From Candidatus Baldrarchaeota archaeon (GTDB lineage Archaea; Asgardarchaeota; Baldrarchaeia; Baldrarchaeales; DXJG01), in NCBI GenBank assembly GCA_019056805.1, contig DXJG01000009.1:175454-239453 (forward strand): a stretch of DNA of 64,000 nucleotides. The letters are read 5' to 3'. This document shows positions 36,050 to 45,353 of the stretch, in pieces. The stretch's first letter is position 1; the number at the start of each line of letters is the position of its first letter. Both the position numbers and the translations under genes were made by a program. The notes under the pieces were generated by a model. That model was not told the DNA's origin, searched no databases, and worked only from the letters and a program-made list of their open reading frames with translations.

Positions 36050-36667
36050 ATGAAAATAAATGTTAGTAAAAAGGGTATCAGAGTTCTAGGAATATCTGAA
36101 AGCTTCAAAAAAGGTATAAGCAAAAAATCTATCCTTGCAGGCATAGTTATGAGAGGAGACCTAATTATCGATGGATTCGCTATTACAACAATAACCGTTG
36201 GGGGTTTAGATGCCACACAAGGAGTCCTTAAACTTTACAACATGCTTGGAAGAAAAGACATAAATGTAATTATGCTAAACGGCGTGATAATTGCTTGGTA
36301 CAACGTTATAGACCTCGAAGAGCTTCATAAAAAAACAGGGGTACCTATAATTGCTGTTACCTACGAAGAATCGGAAGAAAAACTTGACAAATATTTTAAA
36401 GAAAATTTCCCCGAAGACTGGGAGAAAAGAGTGGAAATTTATAGGAGAAACGGTGAAAGGGAAAAAATATTATTAAAAACAGGATACACAGTCCTAGTAA
36501 GATACTTGGGTATGCGAAGAGACCAAGCAAAAGGACTACTTAATAAGTTCACAAGACAAGGGGCAATACCAGAACCACTCAGAGTCTCCAGACTACTAGC
36601 AAGGTCATTACTACAACATCCAATAAAACTTGACTTAATTCAAAACTTTAATAAAAATCAGTTATAA
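36050..36667 (+). CDS. DUF99 family protein (endonuclease V-like fold)
   Basis: 205 residues. The N-terminal GIRVLGISESFKKG and GGLDATQGVLKLYNMLGRKD match DUF99, annotated as endonuclease dU; the fold resembles endonuclease V but the nuclease claim is from the family, not from visible catalytic carboxylates here. The middle shows PIIAVTYEESEE, and the C-terminus holds GMRRDQAKGLLNKFTRQGAIPEPLRVSRLLARSL. ATG at 36050 with GGTGAT four bases upstream is favoured over GTG/ATG at 36041-36044. It closes the roadblock-AK6-DUF99 operon. Confidence 0.85.
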   Translation: MKINVSKKGIRVLGISESFKKGISKKSILAGIVMRGDLIIDGFAITTITVGGLDATQGVLKLYNMLGRKDINVIMLNGVIIAWYNVIDLEELHKKTGVPIIAVTYEESEEKLDKYFKENFPEDWEKRVEIYRRNGEREKILLKTGYTVLVRYLGMRRDQAKGLLNKFTRQGAIPEPLRVSRLLARSLLQHPIKLDLIQNFNKNQL

Positions 36668-36805
36668 TGAGATAATTTTTTACTAATAATTTAACAAAAA
36701 ATCCTCTGCAAAATTATCAAAACTTTACCCCTTTTTTACCGAAAGATTTTTCTTATTATCATCGAAACCGATTTTTGGATATTAAGAATTTTACGGTGAC
36801 AAACA

Positions 36806-38551
36806 ATGCCACATCTAAAGAGGTTTAACGACGCTATAAGTAAGAAAATCCTTGCATTAAGCGTTACTGTAGGCATCGTAGCTGGATTAGGTTCAATAAT
36901 ATTCTATACACTATTACAGTTAATGTCTTCAATATTTTTAGAATATATTTGTGGTTTAACCATGCCTAAACCCTTTGGTGAACCCCCCCTCATAGAACTA
37001 CCCTTTGACGTTACTGGTTCACCAAGAAAATGGCTTCTAATTTTAATCCCCACTTTAGGAGGATTAATATCCGGATTAATTGTTTACACCTTAGCGCCTG
37101 AAGCTGAAGGCGATGGAACAGACGCAGTAATAGGAGTCATCCATAACCAAGGAGGAAAAATAAGAGGTAGAGTACCAATAATCAAAACCATCGCATCCGC
37201 CATAACTATAGGAACTGGAGGAAGCGCGGGAAGAGAGGGACCTATTTCCCAAATAGGAGCCGGATTTGGATCAGTAATAGCTCAACGTCTAAAACTTTCC
37301 CCAAAAGAAAGAGAATTACTAGTGATATGCGGCGCTGCTGGAGGCATAGCTAGTATTTTCAAATCTCCATTTGGAGGAGCCTTTTTTGGTATAGAAATGC
37401 TCTATAAGAGGGACTATGAAGTAGAAGCCTTTATACCAACCATAATATCTAGTTTTGTTGCATATAGCATTTTTGCATCAGTAACAGGCTGGCAACCAAT
37501 CTTCTTCGCTCCACCCTACACTTTTAATCCATTGGAACTACCATTCTTCGCCATACTAGGAATTATAGCTGGCCTACTAAGTATACTATATGTTAGAGTG
37601 TTCTACGACTTGAGAGATAAGCTCTTCAAAAAAATAAATGTTTCAAATCACATTAAACCAGCAATAGGGGGCTTTCTACTAGGATTAATGGCATTCTTCT
37701 TCCCCTACGTCTTAGGACCTGGATACGGATTAGCCCAACTAGCATTAGAAGGTAAATTAGCCATATCAATACTGTTAATTTTAATATTTGCTAAAATCGT
37801 AGCTACATCTTTAACTATAAATTCAGGAGGAAGTGGAGGAGTCTTCGGCCCTTCCGTAGTTATTGGAGCAGCACTCGGAGGCGTATTAGGTGGACTTTTC
37901 CATCTAATCTTTCCAACAATAATAGTTAAACCTGAAATATTTGCACTGATAGGAATGGGAGCATTTTTTGCTGGCTCAGCTAAAGTACCAATATCAGCAA
38001 TAATCATGGTATCAGAAATGACCGGAGACTACAACATCTTGATCCCAGCTATATTAGCATCGACAATGGCATACCTAGTTTCAGGAGACTACACAATATA
38101 TGAAAAACAAGTATTAACTCGAGCAGATTCACCAGCGCACATACCGGAACTCTTATCCGATATATTATCATCTCTAAAAGTTAAAGATGCTATGACGAAG
38201 AATGTAATTACCATAAAACCAAGTGCAACGATAGATGAACTTGAAAAACTAATAAATGAAACAGAACACTTAGGATTTCCAGTAGTAAATGAAAAGGGAG
38301 AGCTCGTAGGAATTGTAACATACGAGGACGTTATCAAAGTTAGACCCGAAGAAAGACCTAAAATGAGGGTAGAAGACATAGAAACCAAAAAATTAATAGT
38401 AGCATATCCAAATGAAAATCTAGATACAGTTCTCCGCAAAATAGTATTACATGATATATCAAGACTGCCTGTCGTCGATCCAAAGAACCCCAAGAAACTT
38501 CTCGGAATAATAACCAGATACGACATTGCAAAGGCAATACATGTTAAATAG
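36806..38551 (+). CDS. CLC chloride channel/transporter with CBS domains
   Basis: 581 residues. The membrane domain has the CLC selectivity motifs GSAGREGP (gating Glu near residue 144) and NSGGSGGVFGPS, plus GMGAFFAGSAKVPISAI. By ungapped alignment by eye to E. coli ClC, the internal proton-coupling Glu position is Met (GIEML). Two CBS domains lie at the C-terminus (VKDAMTKNVITIKPSAT and EDIETKKLIVAYPNENL). CBS pairs bind adenine nucleotides. This might mean channel rather than exchanger behaviour, but some exchangers also lack the residue. It is monocistronic, with TATA-like sequence upstream. Confidence 0.93.
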   Translation: MPHLKRFNDAISKKILALSVTVGIVAGLGSIIFYTLLQLMSSIFLEYICGLTMPKPFGEPPLIELPFDVTGSPRKWLLILIPTLGGLISGLIVYTLAPEAEGDGTDAVIGVIHNQGGKIRGRVPIIKTIASAITIGTGGSAGREGPISQIGAGFGSVIAQRLKLSPKERELLVICGAAGGIASIFKSPFGGAFFGIEMLYKRDYEVEAFIPTIISSFVAYSIFASVTGWQPIFFAPPYTFNPLELPFFAILGIIAGLLSILYVRVFYDLRDKLFKKINVSNHIKPAIGGFLLGLMAFFFPYVLGPGYGLAQLALEGKLAISILLILIFAKIVATSLTINSGGSGGVFGPSVVIGAALGGVLGGLFHLIFPTIIVKPEIFALIGMGAFFAGSAKVPISAIIMVSEMTGDYNILIPAILASTMAYLVSGDYTIYEKQVLTRADSPAHIPELLSDILSSLKVKDAMTKNVITIKPSATIDELEKLINETEHLGFPVVNEKGELVGIVTYEDVIKVRPEERPKMRVEDIETKKLIVAYPNENLDTVLRKIVLHDISRLPVVDPKNPKKLLGIITRYDIAKAIHVK

Positions 38552-38574
38552 TTAAATTCTTTTCCCAAAAATCG

Positions 38575-39306
38575 CTATACAAGGCTTAAAAATATTAATA
38601 TAACAAAAACAAAGAACAACAAAGATAGTAAAGTCGAATACATCATAAATGTTTCAACACTAGTTTGAAACTGCATAAAATCTCTTTTAATTACCAAAAA
38701 GTCCTCAATGGTCTTCCTCAATCGCATTAATTCTTCTTTGAACTCCAATACGCCCGACATTCTTTCCATCAAATCATTAACTTTTACTTTTTCTTGTCTA
38801 ATTTCTGAAATTAATTTCATACCATCTTCCACAACTCTCCACATATCATCTACAGCAATATACCAATCCATTTCCTTATATTTCTCTCCAGTAACTCTAT
38901 ATATCTTCAAATCAATCTTTCTAAGGTTTTTTTCGCTAACATAAGATTTAGGATCAATAATTAAAGCAACAGCCTTATTAAATAAAGACTGATAAACTTT
39001 TTGAGTGTTTATATCCAAATTACTCATAAAATCTGCACCAAAACCTGGATGAGAATGCCACCAACCAACTATACTTTCTCCTTTTCCCTCTTTATCTAAT
39101 TTTTCAGCTATAATTGCCATATCAAGTGGATCTATTTCAACAAAGGTTTTAGAACCCCTGCTACGTGGAATTTCGACATCAACGATGTTTAGATGACCAT
39201 CTTCGATTTTTCCAATCAAAAAACCTCCAATTTCTCTATCTAACTTTCGAGAAGCTGTATCAATGATCTTAATTAATGCAATAGGTGAAATCTTAACTTT
39301 CGTCAT
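38575..39306 (-). CDS. JAMM/MPN metalloprotease with C-terminal membrane anchor
   Basis: 243 residues. The JAMM site is complete: E25 (REIGGFLIG), H84-x-H86 (WWHSHPGFGADFM), S95 and D98. There are eight residues between the second His and Ser, one more than in Rpn11. A charged coiled region (about 160-210) leads to a terminal hydrophobic helix (STLLSLLFFVFVILIFLSLV) with no tail, so the enzyme faces the cytoplasm as a tail-anchored protein. JAMM enzymes remove ubiquitin-like modifiers. No ubiquitin-like gene is adjacent. ATG at 39306 has GGTGAAAG upstream. Confidence 0.9.
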   Translation of the reverse strand: MTKVKISPIALIKIIDTASRKLDREIGGFLIGKIEDGHLNIVDVEIPRSRGSKTFVEIDPLDMAIIAEKLDKEGKGESIVGWWHSHPGFGADFMSNLDINTQKVYQSLFNKAVALIIDPKSYVSEKNLRKIDLKIYRVTGEKYKEMDWYIAVDDMWRVVEDGMKLISEIRQEKVKVNDLMERMSGVLEFKEELMRLRKTIEDFLVIKRDFMQFQTSVETFMMYSTLLSLLFFVFVILIFLSLV

Positions 39307-39503
39307 CAACTTTCACCTACACCGCTTAAAGTATAATAACAACCTTTCCATGTAATTATCTAGTACTTTGTATTAATTTGTCTTTCCAAAATAAAGGAAA
39401 AAATTGACATTTCAGCATTAAATGTCCCCAAAAGATATAAGAATTAAATAATTTAAGTAAGTACCTAATCGTAAGGTAAGTTCTTTATAAGCGGGTGTGC
39501 GCA

Positions 39504-40694
39504 GTGATAGATTTAACAAATCGTGTCAAATCAATAGAATATGCCATTAGAGATGTAGTTGTTTATGCCAAAAAATTAGAAAAAACCGGTAAAAAAATCT
39601 TATACCTGAATATCGGGGATCCTTGCAAATACGATTTCGATACTCCTCAACATATAAAAGAGGCATATTGTGAAGCAATAAAGAAGGGATATAACTGGTA
39701 CAGCGATTCCAAAGGACTTCCAGAACTAAGAGAAGCAATAGCTGAAAAAGAAAAACGAGTAAACAATATAGACATCGACCCAGAAAACGTAATCGTCACT
39801 TCTGGAATCTCAGAAGCAATAAAAATGGTTATAGCAGCATTAATTGACAACGGAGATGAAATACTAGTTCCAGGACCGACATATCCACCCTACATAGCAT
39901 ATACTAAGTTTTTTGGAGGTAAACCCGTAGCTTACAGATGTATCGAGGAAGAAGGTTGGCAACCAGATATTGAAGATATTAGAAACAAAATAAGCGAAAA
40001 AACAAAAATACTTGTAATAATAAACCCAAATAACCCTACAGGAGCATTATACAACGAGAAAACAATTAAAGAAATATTAAATATTGCCGCTGAACATGAA
40101 CTCGTCGTAGTTTCTGACGAAATCTACGATCAAATAGTTTACGAAAAAAGACATACCAATACAGCTAAAATTGCTAATGAAATTCCCGTAGTAGTTTTTA
40201 ATGGATTTTCGAAAGTATATCTTGCACCAGGATGGCGTTTAGGCTACATGTACTTTTATGATCCAGAAGGAAAATTAGAAAATCTTCGTGAAGGTATTGA
40301 AAAAGAAGCTAGAATAAGATTAAGCGTAAACACTCCGGCCCAAGTAGCCGCTATAACCGCCCTTAGGGGGCCACAAGATCACATAAAAGAAATGGTGGAA
40401 AAACTAAGAAAAAGGCGAGATTATACCTGGAAAAGGCTTAACGAGATCGATGGTATAACTTGTGCAAAACCCGAGGGCGCATTTTATGCTTTTCCTAAAA
40501 TTAATCTAGGAAATAAATGGAAAAACGATAAAGAATTCGTTTTAGGGCTTCTCGAAAATACTGGAGTCCTCGTAGTCTTTGGCTCAGGATTCGATCCTAC
40601 GTATGGTAAAAATCACTTCCGAACAGTCTTTCTACCTCCATTAGAAACCCTTGAAGAAGCATTTGACAAACTAGAGAAATACGTGACTTCATAA
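39504..40694 (+). CDS. Class I aminotransferase (alanine/aspartate-type)
   Basis: About 396 residues. LNIGDPCKYDF with the N-terminal arm, NPNNPTGAL, VSDEIYDQIVY and the PLP lysine in NGFSKVYLAPGWRLGY are all seen, and RTVFLPP carries the carboxylate-binding Arg. The DPCKYDF arm and substrate gate resemble archaeal alanine aminotransferases (glutamate-pyruvate). The start is uncertain: GTG at 39504 has a GGGTG site six bases upstream, and another GTG lies at 39495. It is transcribed alone. Confidence 0.9.
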   Translation: MIDLTNRVKSIEYAIRDVVVYAKKLEKTGKKILYLNIGDPCKYDFDTPQHIKEAYCEAIKKGYNWYSDSKGLPELREAIAEKEKRVNNIDIDPENVIVTSGISEAIKMVIAALIDNGDEILVPGPTYPPYIAYTKFFGGKPVAYRCIEEEGWQPDIEDIRNKISEKTKILVIINPNNPTGALYNEKTIKEILNIAAEHELVVVSDEIYDQIVYEKRHTNTAKIANEIPVVVFNGFSKVYLAPGWRLGYMYFYDPEGKLENLREGIEKEARIRLSVNTPAQVAAITALRGPQDHIKEMVEKLRKRRDYTWKRLNEIDGITCAKPEGAFYAFPKINLGNKWKNDKEFVLGLLENTGVLVVFGSGFDPTYGKNHFRTVFLPPLETLEEAFDKLEKYVTS

Positions 40695-40770
40695 AATAAC
40701 TAGACACATTCTACTTTTTTATATGTACAGAAATTGAAAAATAAGATTTTCAAGATAAAAATTAAAGTAA

Positions 40771-41571
40771 TTAATCTTTGAAAATATAAGCATCTTTGAA
40801 TTTTTTTATAAATTCAACAACTGACATATACTCTTCAACAAACTGCTTGTATCCATTTTCAGTTTGTTGTCCCTCTAATGGTTGAGCTTGGACTTTTTCC
40901 ACAATAGACCAACGAGAAACGTTGTCTTGATTAAACGATGTAAATTCTCTTTCATCGACGTAAAGAACCCTAAGTTTTTCGGGTCTTTCGTATATCTTCT
41001 TCTCATATCTTTTCAAAAATGCCTCATAAATCGGCCTCTTAGCTCCACCAAGTAAAAACTTAGCTTTCATAACACCAGAAGTTAAATGTACTTCAATTTT
41101 TTCGAAAAATTTTTCACGATACTCAACAGTTGGTATAGTCCCTCTTCTTCTCACCTCGGTTAACTTTTTGGGGGCCAAAATCATTCCCCTATCAACTAAA
41201 ACCCTTTCAATCACAGTAGCTATCTCAGAAGCTGATGATTTGGCAAGAGGATCTATAACTTCAGGTGTAACAATGTTTACAAGAGGTATAGGTTCAGAAG
41301 GTCTGAGTTCTGCGGGATTGAAAACTAAAACACCTATTGCTTCTTCAACTTTGACCGGATGTCCCTTATAAAGAGCAGTCCCCTTAATAACTCCAGGACC
41401 GATGAGACAAGACCTAACAACGTCTTCATGTATCAATGTCCAGAGTTGTTTAGACATTATAAGTACTTCTCCATTAAATTCAACGCCTTTAACATGGGGG
41501 AGAGATAAATCTGGGATATGTGTGTCTAAAAGCCAGTAGAGAACAGTATCAGCAGCTTCGTATTGTGTCAA
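40771..41571 (-). CDS. Unknown protein, downstream partner of the 391-residue gene
   Basis: 266 residues, not recognised. The N-terminal half is rich in strands (VKGVEFNGEVLIMS, GVIKGTALYKGHPVKVEEAIGVLVFNPAELRP), the second half has KVEEVRR and charged helices. No signal peptide or membrane segment is obvious. Its TTG start lies two bases after the stop of the helical 391-residue gene, and GAGGGT lies upstream, so the two are coupled and probably act together. Nothing in the sequence links it to a known family. Confidence 0.75.
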   Translation of the reverse strand: MTQYEAADTVLYWLLDTHIPDLSLPHVKGVEFNGEVLIMSKQLWTLIHEDVVRSCLIGPGVIKGTALYKGHPVKVEEAIGVLVFNPAELRPSEPIPLVNIVTPEVIDPLAKSSASEIATVIERVLVDRGMILAPKKLTEVRRRGTIPTVEYREKFFEKIEVHLTSGVMKAKFLLGGAKRPIYEAFLKRYEKKIYERPEKLRVLYVDEREFTSFNQDNVSRWSIVEKVQAQPLEGQQTENGYKQFVEEYMSVVEFIKKFKDAYIFKD

Positions 41572-41573
41572 AT

Positions 41574-42749
41574 TTATACCCTCAAATTTGTTCTTACAAA
41601 TTTGTTCATTAAATGATTAAAGAGATATTTAGATAAAATCTTTACTTTTTCTTCTCCACGTTGTCTGACAAGTTCCTTTACTTTTTCTTTTATTTCCGAA
41701 ATTGGAGGCTCTCCAGCGCCAAACCTTGAATACATCTCTGTAATAACATGTACAACTGCATCTTCGACTTCCATGCCCTGTTCTATAAGGGTTTTGAGTA
41801 CTTTTTCAACAGAGTTTAGCAGAAAGTCCGCTTGTTCCTCTCCGTGTCTTCTTCTTGCAAGTCTGATATCTCTTTCTAGAAAATCGGTTGGTTTAACTAA
41901 ATCTGGTTCAACTTTTCCTCCTCGTGGAACTGGACCACCAATAAAAACGTACTGTGAAATCTGAACTTCCCTAGGAACGGGTCGATGTATCGAATTCAAA
42001 ATTAACTCTAAATAGCTGTCTTTCATTAGATCTGAAACAGGTTTTGATAAATCTTCGATAGTGGTAGCAATTCTATCCTTAATATTTTCAAAGAGTTTTA
42101 TTCCTTTAATATCCTTTATTAGGTTATAGATTTTTGTCAGAAATTCCTGGAGCTGTCTTTTTCTTTCCTCTAACATTTCCATTGCTTTTTCTTTATCTAT
42201 TCTCTCGAGAGCACATATTAATGCTAGGGCGGCATCCAAATAACTTGAATTTCTATGACTTTTCAACCACTCATCCATTACGGGTTCAATAACTTCTTCG
42301 ATAACCTTTTTCCTTTCATTTAGAAAATTAATTATCGAACCTTCAGAAATTGCTTTTTCATCCGATATTATACGTTCCCAGTTGGCAAGATTTCTTACAG
42401 ACTCCTCAGCTTTTTTCCTAAAAGTTTTATATAAATATTCTATCCATTTTCCTTCTTTTACTGCAAAATTGAAAAGATAAGATGAAACATCTGGAACTTC
42501 AAAATCCAATTTTTTAAGTCGTTCCATTTCATTTACCAATATTTTACATACACTTTCGGCATCAATAACGCCATCAAGTTCTAACCTAATAGCGACCTTG
42601 GCGATTTCTAGCGGGACGTCAAGTTTTTTAGCCAGTTCTTCTGCCTTTTTATTAGGTATTTTCCTAGCTTTTTCCGCCAAATCACCATAAGTCTCTTCAA
42701 ATTCCTTAGTAACCATTTTAGTATATTTTCGAGCATCATTTTTTTCCAT
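41574..42749 (-). CDS. Long helical protein of unknown function
   Basis: 391 residues, mostly charged amphipathic helix (MVTKEFEETYGDLAEKARKIPN, MERLKKLDFEVPD, ENIKDRIATTIEDL). A short Pro/Gly-rich segment near the C-terminal third (YVFIGGPVPRGGKVEPDLVKPTDFLERDIRLARRR) may join two helical domains. No enzyme motif is seen. It could be a scaffold or an assembly factor; coupling to the 266-residue gene is the only clue. The region upstream is 190 bases and faces the SAM synthetase gene. Confidence 0.75.
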   Translation of the reverse strand: MEKNDARKYTKMVTKEFEETYGDLAEKARKIPNKKAEELAKKLDVPLEIAKVAIRLELDGVIDAESVCKILVNEMERLKKLDFEVPDVSSYLFNFAVKEGKWIEYLYKTFRKKAEESVRNLANWERIISDEKAISEGSIINFLNERKKVIEEVIEPVMDEWLKSHRNSSYLDAALALICALERIDKEKAMEMLEERKRQLQEFLTKIYNLIKDIKGIKLFENIKDRIATTIEDLSKPVSDLMKDSYLELILNSIHRPVPREVQISQYVFIGGPVPRGGKVEPDLVKPTDFLERDIRLARRRHGEEQADFLLNSVEKVLKTLIEQGMEVEDAVVHVITEMYSRFGAGEPPISEIKEKVKELVRQRGEEKVKILSKYLFNHLMNKFVRTNLRV

Positions 42750-42940
42750 GACGAGTCTTCTCCAACACAGATATAAGTGGATGATAAAAGTTAAAGAAAC
42801 ATTATGACCTTAATATTTATTAGTCTTTCATAATTACTGTCACTCATATTTTTTCACTATTTAATGAGTCCTAGTAAAAAAATTTTTATAAGAAAATTAT
42901 GTATGTGTGTGGGATAAAATTGACGCGGGGAGAAGATGCG

Positions 42941-44158
42941 ATGAAAAAAATAGTGGTAAATAAAATAGGTATAATACCGATAGAAGAACAACCAGTGGAA
43001 ATGGTTGAAAGAAAAGGATTAGGGCATCCAGATTCGATATGTGACGGAATGGTAGAGCAGCTTAGCATTAATCTTTCAAAATATTATATTGAACATTACG
43101 GACAAATACTTCATCATAATGTCGATAAAGGAAGTCTTGCTGGGGGGCGAGCAGAACCAAAATTTGGTGGAGGGGAGGTTCTAGAACCCATCTATTTATT
43201 GGTAATTGGAAGAGCCACAACAGAAGTCTTTAGAGAAAATAAACTTGAAAGAATACCAATAGGAACCATCACAATAACTTCAGTTCAAGAATATCTTCAA
43301 AAACATTTTAGATACCTAGATACTACAAAACATGTTCAAATAGATTATAAAATAAGACCTGGTAGTCAAGATTTAACAGAATTATTCCAAGATCCTTCTA
43401 AAATTCCACTATCAAACGATACAAGTTTTGGCGTAAGTTTCGCTCCACTTTCTGAAACGGAAAGACTTGTACTAGAAACTGAACAATACCTAAATTCACC
43501 AAAACTGAAAAAGGAACTACCAGAGGTAGGAGAAGACATTAAAGTAATGGGTCTAAGACACGAAAACAAAATACGATTAACAATCGCAGCAGCAATAATA
43601 TCTTCTTTAACCTATGACCTAGATCACTACATAAATGTGAAACAAGAAATAAAAAATAGAGTTCTAGACTTAGCGGCAAAAATAACCGATAAAGAAGTAG
43701 AAGTATTTGTTAACACAGCCGATAAGATAGATAGAAACAACCCAAGAGTCTATATAACTGTCACTGGTACCTCCGCAGAGTCGGGAGACGATGGTCAAGT
43801 TGGTCGTGGAAATCGTGTCAACGGATTAATAACTCCAATGCGACCAATGTCCCTAGAAGCTGCAGCAGGAAAAAACCCAAGAAGCCATGTCGGAAAAATA
43901 TACAATGTCCTGGCAAAACATATAGCAAACAGAATTGTGGAAGAAGTTAAAGGAATAAAAGAAGTCTACGTGCGAATTTTAAGTCAAATAGGTAAACCAA
44001 TAACCGAACCTCAACTCGCCAATGCACAAGTTTTACTTGACGAAGACACTAATTGGAATGTAGTTAAAAACGACATTGAAGCAATACTAGAAACAGAAGT
44101 AAACAACGTCACAAAATTAACACAAAAAATAATCAACGGGGAGTTTCAAATCTTCTAA
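42941..44158 (+). CDS. mat: S-adenosylmethionine synthetase, archaeal type
   Basis: 405 residues. The archaeal MAT family is distant from bacterial MetK but typical segments are plain: MVERKGLGHPDSICDGMVEQ, GGRAEPKFGGGEVLEP, the nucleotide-binding VTGTSAESGDDGQVGRGNRVNGLITPMRPMS, and AAAGKNPRSHVGKIYN. It makes SAM from methionine and ATP. ATG at 42941 is preferred, with GGGGAG eight bases upstream; an earlier in-frame Met at 42899 would add 14 residues. It is monocistronic. Confidence 0.96.
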   Translation: MKKIVVNKIGIIPIEEQPVEMVERKGLGHPDSICDGMVEQLSINLSKYYIEHYGQILHHNVDKGSLAGGRAEPKFGGGEVLEPIYLLVIGRATTEVFRENKLERIPIGTITITSVQEYLQKHFRYLDTTKHVQIDYKIRPGSQDLTELFQDPSKIPLSNDTSFGVSFAPLSETERLVLETEQYLNSPKLKKELPEVGEDIKVMGLRHENKIRLTIAAAIISSLTYDLDHYINVKQEIKNRVLDLAAKITDKEVEVFVNTADKIDRNNPRVYITVTGTSAESGDDGQVGRGNRVNGLITPMRPMSLEAAAGKNPRSHVGKIYNVLAKHIANRIVEEVKGIKEVYVRILSQIGKPITEPQLANAQVLLDEDTNWNVVKNDIEAILETEVNNVTKLTQKIINGEFQIF

Positions 44159-44185
44159 AATTTAGAAAGATATTTTATATATTGC

Positions 44186-44404
44186 CTATACTCCAAGAAG
44201 AATCAGAAGAAAATGTAACCCAAAACCTAAAGATAACGAAAATATCAGTATAGAAACAATTATTTTAATCCATGAAAGCCTCGTGCTATATTCCACGTGA
44301 ATTATTAAACCTGTTAAAGCTAAAATTCCAACGATTATAAGTAGTGCTGTTACATAAGGCAATAGTTGATAAATGTATATTTCGATTTTAGGCCACTCAA
44401 ACAT
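44186..44404 (-). CDS. Small two-helix membrane protein
   Basis: 72 residues. Two hydrophobic helices, YVTALLIIVGILALTGLII and IIVSILIFSLSLGFGLHFLLIL, separated by a basic hairpin loop (HVEYSTRLSWIK). A small membrane subunit of unknown partner. GGTG lies six bases upstream of ATG at 44404. It is alone, convergent with mat. Confidence 0.6.
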   Translation of the reverse strand: MFEWPKIEIYIYQLLPYVTALLIIVGILALTGLIIHVEYSTRLSWIKIIVSILIFSLSLGFGLHFLLILLGV

Positions 44405-44469
44405 TCCTTTCACCATTCTATCCTTATTATTTTAATGAAGTTTATGTAACATTTTTCTTGATTTAAGTC

Positions 44470-44490
44470 TCAAGATTTAATAAATCTTGA
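44470..44490. repeat. Perfect 21-base palindrome
   Basis: Arms TCAAGATTTA and TAAATCTTGA around a central A, in the 340-base region between the small membrane protein and signal peptidase genes. It is about 65 bases upstream of the former's start and 255 bases before the latter, fitting an operator or transcription start signal. The rest of the region is AT-rich without a gene. Confidence 0.5.
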
Positions 44491-44744
44491 CTTTGTGTCT
44501 AACATTAATAATCGAGGTAACTTTCAAATCGAAACCACTAGGAAAGGTAAATATTTAAATTTTTCGTCATTTTCTCCGATTTAAAATAAAATTTTTCAAC
44601 AAATATCTAGGAAATAACATTTATACGTTTTTTCCGAAGATAACAAAACAAGGTAACAATTTTATCTTAGTAAACGTTTAGATGTTAAAAGAACGGACAC
44701 GCTCATCAACAGGAAGGATGTATGGTTAGAGAGGTGACAGTATA

Positions 44745-45353
44745 GTGATGCGTACTCAAGAAAAGAGTAGAACAAAAAAAGAGGTTATTGAAGTTGTTAT
44801 ACTTATATTCATACTTATTGGAGGAGTTTACGGAATAGACGCGGCATTAAAATTTACTCTAAACACGTCAAAACCCGTTGTAGTAGTTGAAGGGCACAGC
44901 ATGGAACCCACACTTTACGAGGGAGATATCCTAATAGTTAAGAAAGTGGACCCAGAAAAAATCCAAATAGGAGACATAATTGTTTTTAACCCATCAACAT
45001 GGCCACCTCATATTCGACCAAACAAGCCAGTCGTTCATCGAGTAGTAGATATCAAATACAATGAAGAGAATGATCAATACCTATACTTAACCAAGGGAGA
45101 TAACAATGTAACAAACCCTGTTCCAGATCCAGCATGGGTACCCTACGAAGACGTTTATGGCGTTGTTATATTTATTATACCACGAGTAGGGATAATTTCC
45201 CTCTGGCTAAGAAGAACACACCTAGCCCCCGTAATTATTGGAGTACTCATAGTAATCATGATAGTGCTAACACTGATGGAAAAACCGGAAGAAGAAACAG
45301 AGGAGCAAAAGGAGGAGGAAATAAAATCATCTAAGTTTCCTTCTCTTCATTAA
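44745..45353 (+). CDS. Signal peptidase I, archaeal/ER (Sec11-like) type
   Basis: 202 residues. N-terminal membrane helix (VVILIFILIGGVYGI), catalytic Ser in GHSMEPTLYEGD, and the His of the Ser/His type in KPVVHRVVD; the bacterial Lys is absent, so it is the Sec11-like class. A further hydrophobic helix (APVIIGVLIVIMIVL) precedes an acidic Glu-rich tail. It removes signal peptides at the membrane. GAGGTGA is seven bases upstream of GTG at 44745. It converges on and overlaps the stop of pyrE. Confidence 0.9.
   Translation: MMRTQEKSRTKKEVIEVVILIFILIGGVYGIDAALKFTLNTSKPVVVVEGHSMEPTLYEGDILIVKKVDPEKIQIGDIIVFNPSTWPPHIRPNKPVVHRVVDIKYNEENDQYLYLTKGDNNVTNPVPDPAWVPYEDVYGVVIFIIPRVGIISLWLRRTHLAPVIIGVLIVIMIVLTLMEKPEEETEEQKEEEIKSSKFPSLH

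Noticed and set aside
45134..45334. Alternative frame inside the signal peptidase gene
   Set aside because: Overlaps conserved coding sequence; composition is not protein-like.
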